This document shows, in pieces, positions 43,601 to 51,700 of a stretch of DNA of 64,000 bases. Under the pieces are notes generated by a model. The model searched no databases and was not told the DNA's origin. It was given only the letters and a program-made list of their open reading frames with translations. This stretch comes from Caecitellus pseudoparvulus (Eukaryota > Bigyra: Bicosoecida). The stretch's first letter is position 1. Every line of letters begins with the position of its first letter. The DNA lies in NCBI GenBank assembly GCA_965644315.1, contig CBFFRQ010000029.1:62001-126000 (forward strand), given 5' to 3'. A program made the position numbers and the translations under genes.

Positions 43601-44725
43601 TCTGCCGCCGCCCCTCGTGTCACCACGCACCCTGAGGCTCTTATTGGCCCCTCTCTCCCGCGCACCGTACTTCGTCCACTCTATGGCTGTGTACCCCATG
43701 TTGTCCATGAGTGCAGGGTTCGCGAGCTCTTCCAACAGCGTGCGGGCACACTGCAGCTGCCGAAAGCGGCATGCAAACATGAGAGCTGTTCGTCCTTGAC
43801 TGTTTTGAGCATCCACAGTTGCTCCATGCTTCAGAAGCTCCAAGAGAATGCCAACATCGCCACTGCCCAACGCTGCTGCGACCATCAAGGCGCTGGCCGT
43901 TTCCCCTGTCCCATGCTCCACAACAGCTTGCTGGTTCACTGCCGCTCCAAGCTCCAGTAGACGTCTCACCAGTCCGAGGCTTCGTTGTTGCACAGCGATC
44001 ACGAGCGGAGTCGCACCCAGAGCATCCGCGGCGTTCACGCTGACTCCGAGCCGAACCAGCGGCGCCAAATACTTGACAGCCTTCATCCGCACGGCAAGCG
44101 TCAGTGGCGTGTCCCCTCGGCGGGTCAGCCAAGACGTTGGCGCACCAAGTTCCAAAGCAATCAAAACGGCGTCCAGCTTCTCGTCCAGCAGCGCCCGCTC
44201 TAGCGTCCGGGTCAGGCGGCGAGAGCAGAACTGCCTGAGCAATGCCAGTCGCTTGGCTTGCGAACTCAGGTGGTCTCGAGCTTTGAGCCGCAAGACACGC
44301 TCCTTGTATGTGTCCCAACGCTCCTGGAGGAGCACTCGGCGCTCCTCCATGTACGACACCCCCGGAGTGGCGGAGCTGATGCCAACTTTCCGAAGCTTGT
44401 GCGCCAGCTCCTGGACAGCAAGGAATGCTTGCGATGGTGGCTTCGGCGCAAGGGACGGATCTCGCTTGATTGCGGGGACGTAGAGAGAGAAAATGGGCCC
44501 CAGAACTCTGCCTCCCATTTGCCAACCTCCACTGGTGAGGAACGGGCGCCGAAAGTGCTGCACCAGCTTCTTGCCACGGCGCTGCTCAATTGGAGGTGGG
44601 GGGCCATACACGCGGAACGTTGTAAAGGGCCTTTGCAAACGAGGTGTCTGTGCACCCAGAGGGGCTGGTTTAGCCTTGTCCATGGACCGTGGCGCAGGAG
44701 AAACCGACGTTGCCGGTGCAGACAT
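37640..44725 (-). CDS. 2,361-residue ankyrin / zinc-finger / IQ-motif protein
   Basis: One uninterrupted frame of 7.1 kb runs from ATG 44725 to TAA at 37640; the codon further upstream in frame (44737) is GTG. In order: a basic N-terminus; ankyrin repeats (about 178-345: GDTPLTLAV, GATPLVIAV, GRTALMFAC); a Cys/His cluster resembling a B-box zinc finger (about 735-778: CDNCSKR...CERCTLWL...HRHH); charged helical regions (around 900-1380); a TPR-like helical segment (about 1382-1498); an IQ motif near 1845 (IQAVVRGWLARGEV); a GFPW module (about 1975-2020); a second IQ motif near 2130 (IQRIAKGFLARCEVRRLL); and a second GFPW module near 2285-2330. IQ motifs bind calmodulin. The combination suggests a large scaffold, possibly axonemal or cytoskeletal, but I do not recognise the family. 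Neighbouring SPATA17 also carries IQ motifs. Confidence 0.85.
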   Translation of the reverse strand: MSAPATSVSPAPRSMDKAKPAPLGAQTPRLQRPFTTFRVYGPPPPIEQRRGKKLVQHFRRPFLTSGGWQMGGRVLGPIFSLYVPAIKRDPSLAPKPPSQAFLAVQELAHKLRKVGISSATPGVSYMEERRVLLQERWDTYKERVLRLKARDHLSSQAKRLALLRQFCSRRLTRTLERALLDEKLDAVLIALELGAPTSWLTRRGDTPLTLAVRMKAVKYLAPLVRLGVSVNAADALGATPLVIAVQQRSLGLVRRLLELGAAVNQQAVVEHGTGETASALMVAAALGSGDVGILLELLKHGATVDAQNSQGRTALMFACRFRQLQCARTLLEELANPALMDNMGYTAIEWTKYGARERGANKSLRVRGDTRGGGRPLTFDTSDVVSKVQRLLAGPGQKLSTLRPLGTAQPRMSERQAILSVVEEEFIAAMKQAIDSRLGKAQWKGNTMQGAESGQPALPVASSTTGAAAALLKRGHSVFEVVGKWMKVIGGETARAQDVERVFQAQLQATHRASRVGNIRRTAVAAFSNFAAEAARHREQEEAAERQKKLEAEAKASSALQQRQSLAAEQEEELGEELDDVVPEPGEWDCDPRAPAGVRRVLPELWLGYDLDESQFRLKPSKSILALAAHPSAVVRRQAIRQIRMRAAEVEAGLEEAAVQDAMRRTGKSRASLRSRGQLQKKLVKRARHDLDAALSAQIAFGNFLTGYEGAVSARLLAEHGSGAGGDSAPVIVLRQNQLCDNCSKRAARLRDLNSHRKLCERCTLWLAKQDGHRHHRFKPIPPDGLSDGIMAQRASKASKEQEALSLIRNKLMGGITRVRNHVSLSKTLESAALLTPGDASTDTQSTAASTRPSTAASGRTGISAAAVSPTEVLQHRFSEGLSRDLQEARQSENGGDHPALSAVSRLRAAKLEASKDAKAATERSIVATAASLLLAADPEFTGALPSVTAAADDGGSGDPGSATLAVIEELGRVRPQADSLEARQARQRFRPGSVGWQMTSRGLIGQAARERARRIATKAALLRQSQLGDIKALEKLKALISTSSAAGPGAKSDLPLHEKRRLAEAAMLTHYKSKVGSSTGTPPSAVLPIKSDMGKRESAPDGIEGDGAALPAGSLDSTTQTHPAALAVFRAFSPGQFLSGVDAQVPTEGPPTPHASSNAAEEERAALARTQKAERLREKKAARLQRMAALLAAEHEASIQGGEALRETFEDDILRLSRLAQSLEAGLDGETVGSPEAKATVLRRAALLQGSAQQTLGLEAEREEKAEGFSATGRGALLHEASRQLQSLGLGVPLPGQEWRQEGASPSSARVAGSSAKRASFAESRSTLDNLVDVERAKQAMGNAVRNLEAEQALSKQAETERAEAEAADRESRRTLARLRVQSMYERPPELQMAACQMDRGDLQAAKRTLTGLMQRQKINLPRQHLGFSGTLVLLGRLHSLEQDAQLAQSVLCEALELLRLHSVHPAHEDVRSAVTLLTESLSSAGLAYEANHKMEQYYQDLLSAFDAEESWKRRESVGAVSADDGHLLFNGRRTSEQERRHALADTMKVLELTRVQRETLDMMREDAVYQKRRQRAEFRASCRHNRTSHLVCLGVSWRLLQRWMYGQYTGDSLFQQMPELDPLISEDAFEPARQQGEQEALAALASAPEFFSVSARIDSDGASSSDEEGPGSSNHMLQFKLVPSTAELQQALAVKRWTRMLAQTARRQGIEDSVLFLAEVLAYRSIDKRRINIGSNFDLERRVETVRVSAASRIIDQFVRQPQRIPIIPMNIRDGILESQDKVPFPISAFDSAFEIVQEQVFAGPWTTMWQGKLGARYRRERTLSLCLPQWSISMLAKLAAKPVDRFASTIQAVVRGWLARGEVQARLGERFQTLRQRSPRLHDAEEFVLRWMQKVGTPEEVLRRLEAGEIMYDSPQLQTPADGESATDHGLHVEDAEEETWQDSTVPSTGVETVDVHSSAAEAHASAAYGIDADGFPWSVDVDGYTCYTDASWVSFYRDDTGAAYMYRASGEMTYFDPVPPNETTAAEILSNLETAAHAGSAETNYSLHGYATASTLTAEGELPHGSAEPDTFVGSESPAATSRLADTPQADPPETAEGSAVFVPARAISSGAGGSRRRPRVYRNNSEAASAIQRIAKGFLARCEVRRLLKRRYVCEYVPESDTFEYVDQLSGERKGAPPGWLTVHYPPVRKGAHPLLSKSSSKAPTSEAAISARLQQEAALAQSSQDSSRPSFFTTETIWNAPDAVKAAARAEGRQVSHGEDATSHEAEEELWGDGVSWGVDGLGFPWQRCEDGTYAYTERQGLTFFRTEEGAAFYFDDEGVEVVCEEGEVKPPTHEQLREFFGPGNGTISAPLLDD

Positions 44726-45032
44726 CGTGCGTTGCACCTGTCCCGCTGCTGCTTCAAAGCCCTGTCTCTCTGAGTCTGGAAGTGGACATCCAGCACGTAC
44801 ACAAAGAACCTTGCCCTCTGTGTCCTCGAATGTGGTTGGTCCCTGTCGTGGCGCTGCAACAGTATCTCAGATGTTGTGCGGGCTGGAGGGCGTCAATTTC
44901 CGCAAGTTTGACCCTTGCTCCATGCGCTGCCAACACGTCGAAGCAGGCTACGCAGCAAGTTCATGCATTCTCGGAGGCCAACTTCATAAAGGCCTCAAAT
45001 GTGCCATCTTGGAGGAAATGTGGATGTAGGCG
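44726..45032. other. Intergenic region between two minus-strand genes
   Basis: These 307 bases follow the SPATA17 stop and precede the ATG of the 2,361-residue protein. They should contain a 3' UTR and a promoter, but no motif or coding frame can be supported. A short upstream coding exon for the large gene cannot be excluded. Confidence 0.3.
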
Positions 45033-46656
45033 TCACCTACTTCTCAACCCAACCCGACTGCGCTGGTCCGGCGGAGCAGACCTTCCTCGGCTGGCCAGCG
45101 GGTGCAGCTGCGCCCACTTCAACGAAGCAACCTCTGCTTTCGTAACCTCCTTCCGCAGCAGGCTTGCAGCTCCATGGCTTTGCAAGGGGGTGCTCCTTCG
45201 TTGGGCAAACTCGGCCTTGCTTGCAGCAGCGGCACTTTGCCCTGACGGCGCAGCATGCTGAGCTGACGCTGCCAAGTCTCGCACACTGACAGCAGGGAGG
45301 AGGTGGCCCATTCCACCTCGTGTTGCACGCATGGAGGCCTCCACCAACGGCGTAGCAGTGGTCGCAGCCCTTCCCTTGGAGCGAAGCAATCGCGCCGTGC
45401 TGGCCACAGACGCTGCAGCAGTAGAAGGCAGGGACTTGAGAGCATGGTCTTCGAAGAGACCACCACGCTTGACAGTGGAGCTCCTCCACGCTGCCTGACC
45501 ATAGGCAGTACCCGTTCTACGAGCGATGTGCTCGGCTGTGTGGTCACGAACCCGGTCAGGGATGGCCGCCTGCCCTGGTGCAGTGTACGGCTCCTGGCTG
45601 TGAATGCTCTTTATGTGGCGAACCTTCGAACCCCTGGTTCCACCTGCGGTGAACGCCCGTGGAGCAAGGTGACGAAGGCGAGAGTGGCGGGCTTCAGTCC
45701 GGCGAGCGGCTTCCTCCTCGCCGTACGCGGTGCTGCAGCGCAGGGTTCGCTTCACCTCGCCAGGATTCAAGCCCCCTGGAAGCACGGACCCAACGTAGCT
45801 GCGAGGGCCCGGCCCTTCTCCGTCCCGGAACGCTGATGCGGTGCGGAGACCCCGTGTGCGGAGGAATCGCTTGGACCCTCGCTTCAAGTGCGTCTCCATT
45901 GGGATGTTGAACGCAGAAGGCACTTCAGACGCATCTCGAGCATACGCAGGATTGAACACACCCCGAATGGATGCAGTGGACACAAGGTGGTGCAGGTTCT
46001 GGGTCGCTTTGTCAAAGGCGGCCTCGGCTTTCGCCTCCTCCGCTGCCAAGGTGGCAGACACCTGCTCATCCAAGTGTTGCTGCAGCTTGGAGCGCATTGC
46101 CTCGCCCTGCTGCACCACCCCAATGACGTAGGCTCTGCGAGCGAAGTAGTCATGCTTGTACCGTCTGGAGTAGAACCCCCGAAAGGACTTCTGGATCTGG
46201 ATAGCGGCGTAGTTGTGCACTGCTTCTTGGAAGCGCTCATTGGCTTCAGCACGCAGGCGACGAATACGCTGCCTTCCGAGGAAGCCCCGAAAGAAGCGCT
46301 GGATCTCCGCTGCGGCGAAACTGTGTGTGTGGCAAGGGTGACGGCACTGTGTGCTGCGGCGTGCTGCGGCGACCCGATGCATCATCGCAGCTTCTCACCA
46401 CTGCAGGATGACGTCTGCACGAACACAAGCACCTCGAAAGTGTCGCTGGATCGTCTTCGCTGCCCACTCTTCATCTTCATGCGCAGCAGCGGCATCTCTG
46501 CAAGCATGGTGCACATGTCCGTTGCTTTCGCATCACCTCGCTCATGGGCTGTGGGGTGCAGTTTCCGCAGACACCTCAGCGCACGCACGCTTTCCTCGCG
46601 GCCAAAGCGTGCAAGATGCTGTCCCGCTGTGCCCAGAGAGCAACAAACTCAGTCAT
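45033..46656 (-). CDS. SPATA17: SPATA17-like ciliary IQ-motif protein
   Basis: Exons 46656-46589, 46497-46399 and 46320-45033 join in phase and give 484 residues. The two short 5' exons were found because they restore a first IQ motif (AAKTIQRHFRGACVRADV) ahead of the second (AAEIQRFFRGFLGRQRIRRL) and third (AAIQIQKSFRGFYSRRYKHD). After them comes a helical segment ending FDKATQNLHHLVSTASIRGVFNPAY, the pattern of SPATA17, whose vertebrate form has the corresponding YLLSTxxIPGIYN segment. The C-terminal half is basic and poorly conserved. SPATA17 is a calmodulin-binding-type protein associated with sperm flagella and, to my knowledge, the axonemal central apparatus; the exact location here is inferred. 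With BBS8 it supports a flagellated organism. Confidence 0.85.
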
Positions 46657-47124
46657 CTTGCGTGGAACTCTTCCTTGAATCAGCAAAACGCGGCAGGGCC
46701 TGGCAGGCCGGTCGCCGCTTCGACTCGCTCAGCTTGCCTGGCCTCTCGCAAGCCCGCCAGCCCAGCGTCCTGGACAGTCCTCAACAAGTCAGTTGCACAA
46801 GAGTGGAGCATTTCAAAGGGACACGTGGAAACCTTTTGTGTTCCGCCTTGTCAATTGTTCAGCTTTGCCTCCGATTGGAAGCCGCCGCAAGAGTGGACCG
46901 TGAGCCACCTCTGCACGAGAAAATGATGGATCAAATTGGGCCTACGCCAGGCCGAGGCGCGAGGCGGGCTCATCCCTTGCGCGAGAGTGCATTTCTTTAC
47001 GCCACCTGGGGCCGGGGAGAACCCTGACCTGCCAGCACGGCGCGCACTCTCCTGCTTGTATGTGCAAGCACCAGCCCTTGGCCGAAAAGTAAAGGAGGGA
47101 GCACTGACGAAACACGCGCCCTCC
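46657..47124. other. Intergenic region between G-beta and SPATA17
   Basis: These 468 bases lie downstream of the G-beta stop and upstream of the SPATA17 start, both on the minus strand. A longer minus-strand frame reading through here from the G-beta gene is an intron read-through and not coding. I see no RNA gene or repeat. It presumably holds the G-beta 3' UTR and the SPATA17 promoter. Confidence 0.3.
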
Positions 47125-48554
47125 CTACTCAGATACGTCCCCTGTGGACCAGACCAGGATGAACTGGTCCCAAGACCCGGTGGCAAGTGCCTGTCCCTTG
47201 GCGTTGACTCCCAGACAGGACACGCGTGCGCTGTGCCCCAAGCCCTTGCTGTCAGCTCGCGCAGAGCGGTCTCGTGAGAGCCCCAGCTGGTACCACTTCC
47301 TGTGACGGGGGGCAGCGAGGAGTGAACGATGCATACAAAGTGTAGAGGCACTTGGCGCAGCACGCACAGGTTTTGGGAGGTCGTCTCCCAGGCCACGGCA
47401 GTGTTGTCTTCGTATCCAGCGAAGAGGAGTGACCCCGACGCGGAGTGAGCGATGCTCGTAACGCAAGATCCCATCTTCATCTGGTCTGAGAATACAGCGA
47501 TCGTGCCACGCGAGCGCAGGTCGAACATGCGGCAGGTGGAGTCATCAGAGGCGCTCGAGATGACGTTTCCGCTGGGGTAAAAGTCCACGGCGTTGACATC
47601 GGAATCGTGGCCAAAGAAGGTGTGCGTGCACTTGCCTGCACGAACGTCCCACACTCGCACAGAGCCATCGCAGGACCCGGAGCAGAAGACGTTCTTATCG
47701 TCTGGCCGAAGGGTGAGGCTGCGAGGCGAGCCGGAAGTGGGGGTGTACACAAAGCTGCCTGGAGGGATGCGAAGCTGAGAACGGCGCACCTCATCACGTC
47801 TGCAGCATGGTCCGTGAACTGCGTCGTGCGCGTGTTGCTGGTGATGTCCCACAGAATGCACGTGGAGTCGCCGGAGCAAGTCAGGATCTGCTCCGTGGAC
47901 AGGAACCGGCAGCAGGACAAGTAGCCCTCATGCCCCGTCAACTCGAAGGTTGGCTCGTTGATGGTGGTGTTGGGCGGGTTGGCCACGTTGAACAGCGAGC
48001 AAACGTTGTCAAGGCCGCCGCAGGCAACAAACTTCTGCGAGTCTTGCTCATATGCACAGGTCATGACCCAGGCAGACTTCAAGTTCACGGCGAGCTGCCG
48101 CGTCTCACTGCAACGGAAGCAGAGACAGCTGAGAGCTTTGCAGCGAGCGCCAAGGCTGCTGCACGTGCACGTACGTGAAGGCGTTCCAAATCAGCAGCTT
48201 GCCATCCTGAGAGGCCGACACCAGCCGCGTCGAATCCCCGGCCCAGTGCAAGGCGTAGATTTTGCCGAAGTGCCCCTGCAGGCGGCGGACAACAGAGAAG
48301 CCAAACTTGCCCTTTGCACCCCCCTGCATGCCAATGTTGTTCCAAATCTCGTCCAGCTCCTTCTCAGTCTCCTCACGGTTGGCCTCGAGTTCATTCTTGA
48401 GCTGCTCCGCCTCATCCTGCAGCAAGCAACGACGCCGCAGGTGCATGGCGCTGTGAAGGGACCAGGCGCCCCCTGGCACATAATAACGTACTTTGGCAGC
48501 ATCCAAGCGCTGCGTGAACTCTGAGCGGCGGTTGCGGCGTCCCCGGGCTGCCAT
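47125..48554 (-). CDS. Heterotrimeric G-protein beta subunit
   Basis: Five exons (48554-48492, 48416-48175, 48107-47790, 47718-47368, 47299-47125) join with matching phases and give 382 residues. The N-terminal helix ([21 protein letters not shown]) is the coiled coil that pairs with G-gamma. Seven WD blades follow with classic G-beta sequence: [148 protein letters not shown] and a last blade ending [10 protein letters not shown]. It should partner G-alpha and G-gamma in GPCR signalling at the membrane. A 3-residue tail after the last blade plus an N-terminal extension of about 20 residues make it slightly longer than animal G-beta (340). Confidence 0.95.
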
Positions 48555-48771
48555 GGTGACGCTTGTCGTGTGTGTCGCTGTGCGACCTGCTAACGCAACT
48601 TCACAAATGCCGTGCCAAGCACACAGCACACTCGGGCAGAGAGATGGTGGGGCAGAGAGGATACTACATGTGAGGCTGGTTACGTGGAGCCGTGGTTTTA
48701 TGTTGAGACTCGTCCACTGATATCAGCAGGCCACGCTCGCCATTACACCTTGCATTGTGGAGGAGCAGCCC

Positions 48772-51700
48772 CTAGAACCATGAAGCCACACCGCCCCCCG
48801 GCTTCGCGCTGCCCCCCCCTCCTCCAAACATGCTGCTCAAGTCTGCAGAGTGACCGCCTTGGGTGCCCAGAGCAGGCTGTGTCGTCTGATCTGTGGAAGG
48901 GAAGGTGGCAGGCTGGCCGCTCTCGTACGGCAGTGGCCTAGCAGGCTTCGTCTCAAATGCCGGCGCTGCCGCTTCAACGTGCTGTGTTGAGACCACGCTG
49001 GGCTTGTTGAAACTTTGCACTGAACTCGGCGTGGTCAATGATGGGGGGGCTGCCGCTGGCTCCACAGGGGCGTGTGCAGCGGGGACCTGCTCTGGCATGC
49101 TTGCCACATACATGGGACGCCGACTAGCTGGTGCCCTTGTTTGGGGCAGCACCGCGGCAGGGGAGAAGAAAGCAGAGGCAGATGGTGTGGCTGCTGCATG
49201 GCTCGACGCAGCCACTTCTTGAACACTCCCTGGCCCTGCGTGCTGCTGCAGCACCACCTCTGAAGCAGGCAGCGGCACCCTGTCGGCTGCTGCAGCAGGA
49301 GACATACCATCAAAGGAATCAGAAGCGTCAGGTTCGAACACGTCTTTCAAATCTCTTTGCTCCTCTTGTTGTGAGCCAAACCAGCTGAAACTAAATAGGC
49401 CCATCCCGCTTGGCTGGGGTGCAGGCGCTGGCGCGCGAGGTGCAGGCTGGACTGTGCTGGCCAAGCCAGCAGGTTCACCCGCTGGTGCTACCACGCCAAA
49501 GTGCCCCACGGAAGGTGGGGTCAGAGACTCCTGGGCTGGCGGGGAGCTATCACGAGAAGGGCTGGAGGAGGGAGGCATGCCTTCTGCCTCGCCTCTTGCC
49601 TCCTTCGGCACAGGCAGGTGAGCAGCAGGAGGCGCTTGAGGCGCTTGAGGGGCTGGCTGCGTTGGGTCTGCTGGAACACAGCTAGAAGACCCCTCATCGT
49701 CTTCACCGTCCTCTGGTGTCATGACTGAAGAAGTTGCTGGCAAGACTTCTACCTGGCCTGGACTGTGGTCGCGGCTGGGCATTTCGTCGTGCCCCGCTAC
49801 CGCATCACCTTCCACGCTCTGCACTGGTGCACCGTCGCTGCCGCTTAGTGGCCCGCCGCCAGGAAGCACAGACAAAAGCAGAGCCGCGCCGGGGGCTTGA
49901 TATGCGTGCTGCTGTGGTGGAACTTCGGCCTCAAGCGTGAGGGCTGTCACATCCTCGCCCCCATCGGACACAGAAGAGTGCGAGGGTGTGTCCAGCGGCA
50001 CTTCCACGAGGTCCTGCTGTGGCGGTGTGGAAATCGACATCAAACCAGCGCCTGCATAGCTATGCTCTGGCGCCGAAGTGCTCTGCTGCGATGTGAGGGC
50101 CACGCAAGGTGCCTCTGCACCCCCGCAGGCGCCTGCAGCTGGAACGGTGCAGTCCGGCCTGCAGGGGCTGTCTGGGGGACACTGTGTCACTTCGGGGAGT
50201 TCACCCCCTGCTGCCTGGGAACTGCCCGTATCAGCTGCCGGAGATGATGGGCGTGCAGACAGGTCCAGCTTCCTTGGGGTGAGCTCCACATGCTCTGCGT
50301 CAGTGTCAGAGGGGGGGGACAAGTCCGAGTCCACCGCCGCATGCCGCCCACGCTGTCTTTCATCAGAGGTGACTTCTTCGCTGAAAACACCGACACTGCA
50401 GTCCGCGGCATCCCCCTCTCCGCAAGTGGCAAGTTCCATAGCGACCTTGGCTTCCCGCTTCGCTGCCAGCACTGCTTCAGCACCCCCCAGGCTGTGGAGC
50501 GCCTCCTCGAAAGCAGCGTGCTCGAAGTCTTGCTCGGCAAGCAAAACCAGCAAGTCTTCGTGCTCGGCTTGGAGGGAGGTGAATGCTGTCGCGGTCGACA
50601 GCCCGCCCACGCTCATGCCATCTTCAACAGTGTGCTCGGACTGCAGCTGCCCGCCGAGCCCAGCGCGCTCCGCAGCCAGCGCAAGCTGAGTCCGCAGTGA
50701 ATCACACTCTTGAGCCGCACGGTTTAGGCTGGCCTGCAACTCTGCTTTGTCGCTTTCGAGGCCCGTCAAAGCATCCTCAGCGTGCTCCTTCGCAGCTCGC
50801 TCGGATGCCACAGCCTCTTCAGCCCGTGCAAGCGCGTGGCGAAGCGTGGAAGTCGCTTCGTGCTGGACTTGAGCCTGCGAGGAACTGTGCTCGCGATATT
50901 CTCTCAGCTCTTCAAGCTCTGCTCGAAGAGTACCAAGCTCTGTGGCTAGTTGGCTGATGCGCGCTTGGGCCGCTTCGGAGGCAGTCTTGTGTTGAGCTGC
51001 CTTGCTTTCAGAGCGTGCTGCAGCTGCCCGAGCCTCTTCACAGGCAGCCTCAGCGTCCCTTGCCCGCTGCTCAACAGCGTGTAGTGCCTGCAAGGACTCA
51101 GGAGGCGACACTGAAGCAGGTGCCTCCACTGAGCCTGAGAGGGCCTCGATGTCTGCTTGAAGGACTTGAATCTGGGTCTCAGCCTTCATCGCTCGTGCCT
51201 CTGCCTGTGCAGCCCGAGCTTGAGCCGCTTGCAAGGCTTGTGGGTCAGCACCAGCTGGGCTGTCTGAGGCTGGTGACCTCTCACCCCGCGCGTTCAGCTC
51301 CCTCAGCAGCGCAGCGGAGCGAGCTTTCTCTTGTTCAAGCTCTGCTTGAAGGCGCAGTATGCTGGCTGGCTGGTGTGTGTGGGATGGCCCTGATCCGGGG
51401 ACAGATGAGCGCAGGCTCTCAAGCTCGCCAAGCTGCGAGCGAATGATGTCCTGATAGCCAGCAACCAGCTCAGCTGCGGTGGTGGGGTCCAGCTCCGCAG
51501 CTGAATCCACCTGAGCGCCTGGGGTGAGAAAGGACGCGACAATTGCTTGTCGAAAAGCCGCCTGAAGTGCGCTCAGCCCCACAAACACGGAAGCTGGGGC
51601 TACGCTCCAAGGTAGGGAAGGAAGCGGTGGGCTGCCTTGAGGGTGCTGGCTCTGTACCTCCCATAAAACATCTTCTGCCGCCAAGACACGTCCGGAAAAC

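Noticed and set aside
46851-47879. Minus-strand frame of 342 codons overlapping the G-beta gene
   Set aside because: It reads through the introns after exons 3 and 4; only 47368-47718 is coding, as shown by the WD repeats continuing in the spliced frame.
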